A stretch of DNA of 64,000 bases from Whitmania pigra. Its lineage: Eukaryota > Annelida > Clitellata > Hirudinida > Haemopidae. The notes below the pieces were generated by a model that was not told where the DNA came from, ran no database searches, and saw only the letters and a program-made list of their open reading frames with translations. The translations under genes and the position numbers were made by a program. Location: contig JAJTWR010000231.1 of assembly GCA_021613335.1 (NCBI GenBank), forward strand, positions 4,296,001-4,360,000, in the 5' to 3' direction. Positions 59,624 through 64,000 of the stretch are shown here, one piece after another; position 1 is the first letter of the stretch, and every line of letters starts with the position of its first letter.

Positions 59624-62600
59624 GACATCGATGAGAAGATGTTGCTTCTTAATGATTGGCTTTTAGCTTTAAAAACCAATCAAACCTGGTCCGGATGTTC
59701 TTGAGGACCTGAGAAATACTGGCATGGCTGTTTTTTATTCTGTGACCTTCATCGCATATTACAAGATCGGGACCTGGTCTCATAAGAGCTTCGTGAAGAT
59801 CTGAAAGTATTTAAAGTTATGCCAAGAACATTTAGCTTCACGAGCGATTAAATGACATTGAAGTCTAAATGATCTCAGAATCACGTTTAAGATTAAAGAA
59901 AGCTTCCAAAGTGGATGAAAACTGACTTTTTACAATTTCCTTGTTGACTTCTTCCTCCTCGACGTCGATTACCACAGGTTCGCTGTTGTTTTTTTTCGAT
60001 GCCCTTCTGGATTTGACAGGAACCCCCCTGGTCTTGATGAGCAAGCGATACATCTCGTAACCTAGCAACAACACTCCTCCCGTCCTGTACCAATCCGCTG
60101 GAAGTGTTTAAGAAATTGTAATTTCATATTAATAATTAATTAAATATTTGTACTAATATTCGTTACATAGGCCTCACTGACCAACGATCTTTGTTCTGCA
60201 ATTAGTGGTTTTCATGTTGTCGTTGATGACATAGAGCTTGAATTCTCGCGGCCACAGAATTTCCTTATCGATTCCTCCGCCCATGTTGCTGCCCTCGTCC
60301 ACGACGGGCAACCACATGTTGAACTCATTGATCCAGTTCTGAAGTGTGTTTACGGGAACTATTATCAGCACTGACTTGGCTCCTGTGTGCCTCAAGAAGA
60401 TGTCAACGAAGGACACCACCTGAAGATGAGAAAATATTTCTTATTCTTTAACAACCTCCTGATAAAGACAACAAAAATGACTTGTGGCTCAATGCAGCTA
60501 ATTAAATTCAACAAAATCAATATTTAATATTTATTGATTGGAGATTTTTTCAATCTTTAATGGATGTTTAGTCAAGTAATCAAAGTATTTTCTTAACTTT
60601 CTTCCCAAATCAAAAAAGTTCAGAATGATAAAATCAAAATTACTCACTTGAACCGTCTTACCGAGACCCATGCTGTGCGCAAGGATACAGCCAAATCCAT
60701 TGCTGGTCTTGTACCTCTCGAGTGACTCAACTATGTTGTCATACATGAATCTGATACCTCCAATCTGCAATTACCAATTTTATTCCGTCATTCAAACATA
60801 TGGAGATGGTAATAAATAAATTTATTTCACGTTTAACCACTTCTCCATCCAAGCCTTATGATAATATAAGAATGACCCACTGATTATAATATGTCCCTAG
60901 CACAATGCTAATTAAAGGATTGGCTGAAATCATTCTAAAATATTTTTTGTGCAATTTGCTACCACATTTTGCATAATGAGATGCAAAGCCATAAAAAGCA
61001 TTTGATATTCAATTACTCCTGATGCCTTTATGGTGTTTTAGAGATCCCTTTGAAGATAATCACACATCAGAAGAACAAGAACCACAACAATTGGTTCAGT
61101 TAATGCTACTTGATTACACAAAAATTACGATTTTAATTGAAAGTATTTGAAAACAAATTTTAAAAAAATCATTTACAAACATGTAAAAAGGAAACTTAAA
61201 AAAGAAAAAAACTTCTAGGAATAGTTTGAATTTTCAACATTATTAAACTTATTAGGAATGACTTGCATGCCAAATTATTGTAAATGCTTTATCTTATCAA
61301 AAACTTGCTAAAATCCTTTTTTATTGGAAAAATCTATAAAACATCCATTGATAAATCTGATTATTGAGCATCACTAAGAACTTTTATATTTTATAAGTAT
61401 TTCTTACAAAATAATTAGACTGGCAAAGTTAACACTAAATGATGATATTGATTGAACAAGTGATGCTTGTAAATCAAAATGTCCTATTTAGGCCATTTAA
61501 AAAGATTACTAGTGCTTTGCAATATCTAGTAATACATAATAGCAAGCTTTTTCAAAGGAATCACATTATAATACATGAACTACAAAACTATATAAAGGGT
61601 ACTTCTAGTCAATAGTTTAGTAAATATTTTATAATGGGTAGGAGTGAACGATCAGCTGAAGAGAAAATAAAAATTCTGGACCTCAAAATAGCCAAATTCT
61701 CACGTAGAAAAAATGCACAAGCAATTAAAAAGAAGTGATGTTGTTGTTTCTAGATTTTTTCCAGAAGATCCAGAAGGCCGTGGAACAAAACATGTCAGTG
61801 GGAGACCTCAAAAACCAAAGGTGAAAAGAAGACTCTTTCATGAAGACTCCAAAAAAAATCTCTCTGCAAACCAGCTTGTAGAGAGCTTGAAATTAAATGT
61901 CTGTTAGAAGATGGTCTTCAATAACTTAAATAACAATGGAAAATTCGAATACGACAGACATTTGAAGGTTCGGCATCTCAAAGAAGGTCAAAGAGAGGTG
62001 TTCGTGGAATTGGCCAAGAATATGGTACTTCATATCGAGGTGGGACCAATTATTTCTCATAGAAAAAATTTAATCTGGATGGACCAGATATCACTGACAC
62101 AACTTAAGTAAGGAAAACATCTACTTTAGCATGCGACAATATGTTGCTATGCAAGCTCTACCATGGTCTGGGAAGAAATTTCCTCAAAAGAGAAAATGTC
62201 TTCACATTCTTAAATGAATTACAAAAATCTCATAATTATGATGAAACATTAGATGAGTTTCTGCTACCATTTGCTAACAAAAATTTTGGCAATAACTTTT
62301 GTATTTCAGCAGGATGCCTTTATACATGCCTTTAAGTTGAGGAGAAAGTTTTTCCGCAAAAGGAAAATCAAGGAGATGAGTTGGCCAGAATTATCCCCGG
62401 ATCTCAACTCAATTAAAAACATTTGAGGAAAGATTGTTAATGAATTATATGGAGGTGGAAAGACATATTCTGAAAAAGGATATGGAAGAGGGCATATATC
62501 ATAAGAGGGCATGGAACAACCTGGTAGAAGAACAGCCTAAAAATACTAATTAAATCAATGAAATAGATGATTAAAAGTTTTAGAAAATAAAGGACACGTT

Positions 62601-64000
62601 ATTAATTACTAAAAATATTGTTAGAATATAATTTAAAAGTTAATTATTTTATCATATATCCATAAACTGAGTTTTTCCAAAGTGCTTGAACATGGCCTAA
62701 ATATGACATTTTTTTATTTTGCAAGTATTTATTGTTCAATCAAAAGCAAATTTGAAACAAGTATATAACATCAGAATTTACATATTTATTCCAAATCTGG
62801 TTTTGGCTAGTGCAATGTTTCAAAAGTTATGCAACTTTTAAGGGATGCTTGTAACCATTTTAAACACACTGTATAACATATAATGAAAATGAGGATCCAA
62901 ACTAAAAATTTTAGTCATGAAAGAATATTTCATTGAACAAACATGGGGCAGGCCAAAGTTCATCACCAGAGGACAGAAAGAAGTTCAAACTTCCTAATTT
63001 AAAATCCGAACAGTACTCAAAGAAGTTTAAATAATACATATTTCAAATAATTCTAGTTCTTACATAGTTTATGAATCTCATGTAATAGTTAGCCTCATCT
63101 TACACAAACAGCCACTAATAATGTAGTTTTTTGTTTTTTGTATGTCAAAAAAAACAAAACTGAAAGCTTCTGAAGCATGTCAATTGCCTAAAAAAGGTAA
63201 AATGCACAATAAAACTCTGGTGATAAATCACTTATCAGACACCTTATCAGTAACTTCGTCCTGATATAATAATAGCCAAGAGTTAAATCTAGCTTAGGAA
63301 CACCAAGTCAAGAACATCTGATCAGTTCACCTGATGGGGTTTGACAGCACTTGCAAGTTGAGGAGCCAAAAAGATGTCTGCCTCATCAGGAGGGTGTCCC
63401 ACGTTCACCAGGACGCATCCGTTGGCGTCCGGTCTGTTCATGGCGTCGTTCACGTGACTTCCACTATTTTCTGCATCCTCTTCTCCATCGTCCAACCCTT
63501 CGTCGACGTCGGACATCACGATAAGGTCGTCGTCGTCGTCTTCATTCTCCTCATCTTCTGAGCTTGAAATCTCCACAACATCTTATAAAAAAAATAAATT
63601 ACTGGGAATCCTTAAAGTAAGAACAAATCATACCAAAAAATGACAAACCTGTCACTTTAGGCTTGTTTACTTGAAGTACTTTACATGTGTCCAAAATGTT
63701 GCCTGCATCAGCAGCATCACCTTTGTCTAAAACATCACAGTGAATTTATGATCCTCTCGACATGATTGACAATTCAACCAAACGTTCAATCAACCTTCCA
63801 AAAGTGACTTCAGCGACGAAGCACAAATCTCCCTTTTTTGGAACTGTTCCGGATGGCTGGCCATTTCCTTTTCCCTCTGAGCCCGCAATTCCAGAGCTTG
63901 TTGCTTCAATTTTTCTTGGATCTCCAGCAGCCTCTGTTTCCTTTCCATTTCTTCCTTCTGAGCAGCTTTTGTTTCTTCATCGAGATTCTCATCCTCGAAT
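54200..64000 (-). CDS. RAD54L2: RAD54L2/ARIP4-like SNF2 helicase, 5' end outside the window
   Basis: Nineteen exons, 5' to 3': 63795-64000 (runs off), 63649-63726, 63331-63581, 60648-60764, 60182-60419, 59927-60097, 59686-59800, 59358-59585, 59022-59205, 58577-58906, 58318-58436, 58153-58250, 57784-57883, 56934-57252, 56711-56812, 56467-56639, 56144-56289, 55769-56080, 54200-55692; every junction keeps frame, about 1,590 codons. Order: a coiled, charged region; an acidic Ser/Asp stretch; [15 protein letters not shown] then [10 protein letters not shown]; Walker [81 protein letters not shown]; and a low-complexity Ser/Pro/Gly tail. It is an ATP-dependent nuclear remodeller, known in vertebrates as androgen-receptor interacting. 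The donor of exon 14 has two phase-0 options. Confidence 0.92.
57892..58145 (+). repeat. 50-bp minisatellite in a RAD54L2 intron
   Basis: Five tandem copies of exactly 50 bp start with GTTTGAAATCAACAATTCAC at 57901, 57951, 58001, 58051 and (GATT form) 58101. The first three are almost identical, the last two slightly diverged. The array fills nearly the whole 269-nt intron between exons 12 and 13, ending only a few bases from both splice sites. Confidence 0.9.
60765..61435. other. RAD54L2 intron 3, flanking part
   Basis: AT-rich intron DNA with no exon or repeat that I can support. The remainder of the intron up to 63330 holds the Tc1/mariner-like fossil and further AT-rich DNA. Confidence 0.4.
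61436..62869 (+). mobile_element. Tc1/mariner-like transposon fossil in a RAD54L2 intron
   Basis: Transposase remains run from about 61634 ([17 protein letters not shown]) through [22 protein letters not shown] and [17 protein letters not shown] to [14 protein letters not shown]. These are the Tc1 helix-turn-helix linker, first catalytic block and DD34E final block, in broken frames; the host gene is antisense. Inner inverted repeats match (AAAATGTCCTATTTAGGCCA near 61477 against its reverse near 62690). The right end ACACACTGTA at 62860-62869 fits TA-flanked Tc1 ends; the left outer end is not clear. The copy is dead. Confidence 0.7.

Noticed and set aside
1..64000. CRISPR array, operon or bacterial mobile system
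   Set aside because: The tandem repeats have no unique spacers of constant size, and the genes are spliced; the DNA is animal.

Overview
The window is AT-rich animal nuclear DNA. It has short spliced exons with GT-AG introns, C2H2 zinc fingers, a Slit-family secreted protein, a RAD54L2/ARIP4 chromatin remodeller, and many fossil transposons. I cannot name the species. The style (about one third GC, trinucleotide microsatellites, introns often 60-150 nt, many degenerate hAT and non-LTR copies) suggests an invertebrate, possibly a lophotrochozoan, but that is inference. All gene models are my own manual splicing: I required each junction to keep frame and to restore a recognisable family pattern.

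Layout. (1) 1-4.6 kb: repeats, including an intact-ended hAT copy at 2619-3818 with a perfect 8-bp target duplication. (2) 4.6-9.1 kb: two head-to-head small four-pass membrane protein genes (CD20/MS4A-like), nearly identical through introns 1-3. (3) 9.5-19.7 kb: a pogo/Tigger fossil, a non-LTR tail, and an R2-type retrotransposon broken by a foldback hAT and by a second hAT that itself carries a 4.2-kb MULE-like element with a DDE-like transposase, Ulp1-type protease and broken PHD finger. A 770-bp ATC/GTC trinucleotide array follows. (4) 22-34.8 kb: three further members of the four-pass family on the plus strand, the last strongly diverged. (5) 36.4-37.3 kb: an unrecognised single-pass membrane protein with its own TATA box. 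(6) 37.3-42.5 kb: SINE, hAT (DUF4371-like) and Ty3/Gypsy fossils. (7) 42.6-44.5 kb: mitochondrial thioredoxin and a four-finger C2H2 protein, converging tail to tail. (8) 44.7-50.3 kb: a compact Slit-like gene of 14 coding exons (about 812 aa) with one LRR block instead of four. (9) 54.2-64 kb, minus strand: RAD54L2/ARIP4, 19 exons, running off the right edge, with a Tc1/mariner fossil in one intron and a 50-bp minisatellite in another.

The host genes do not form an operon. The one functional cluster is the five-member four-pass family. Its members share exon phases and, in most cases, a TATTTAA-like box upstream. Genes 1-3 look like a gene-conversion mosaic in which the variable part is the large extracellular loop.
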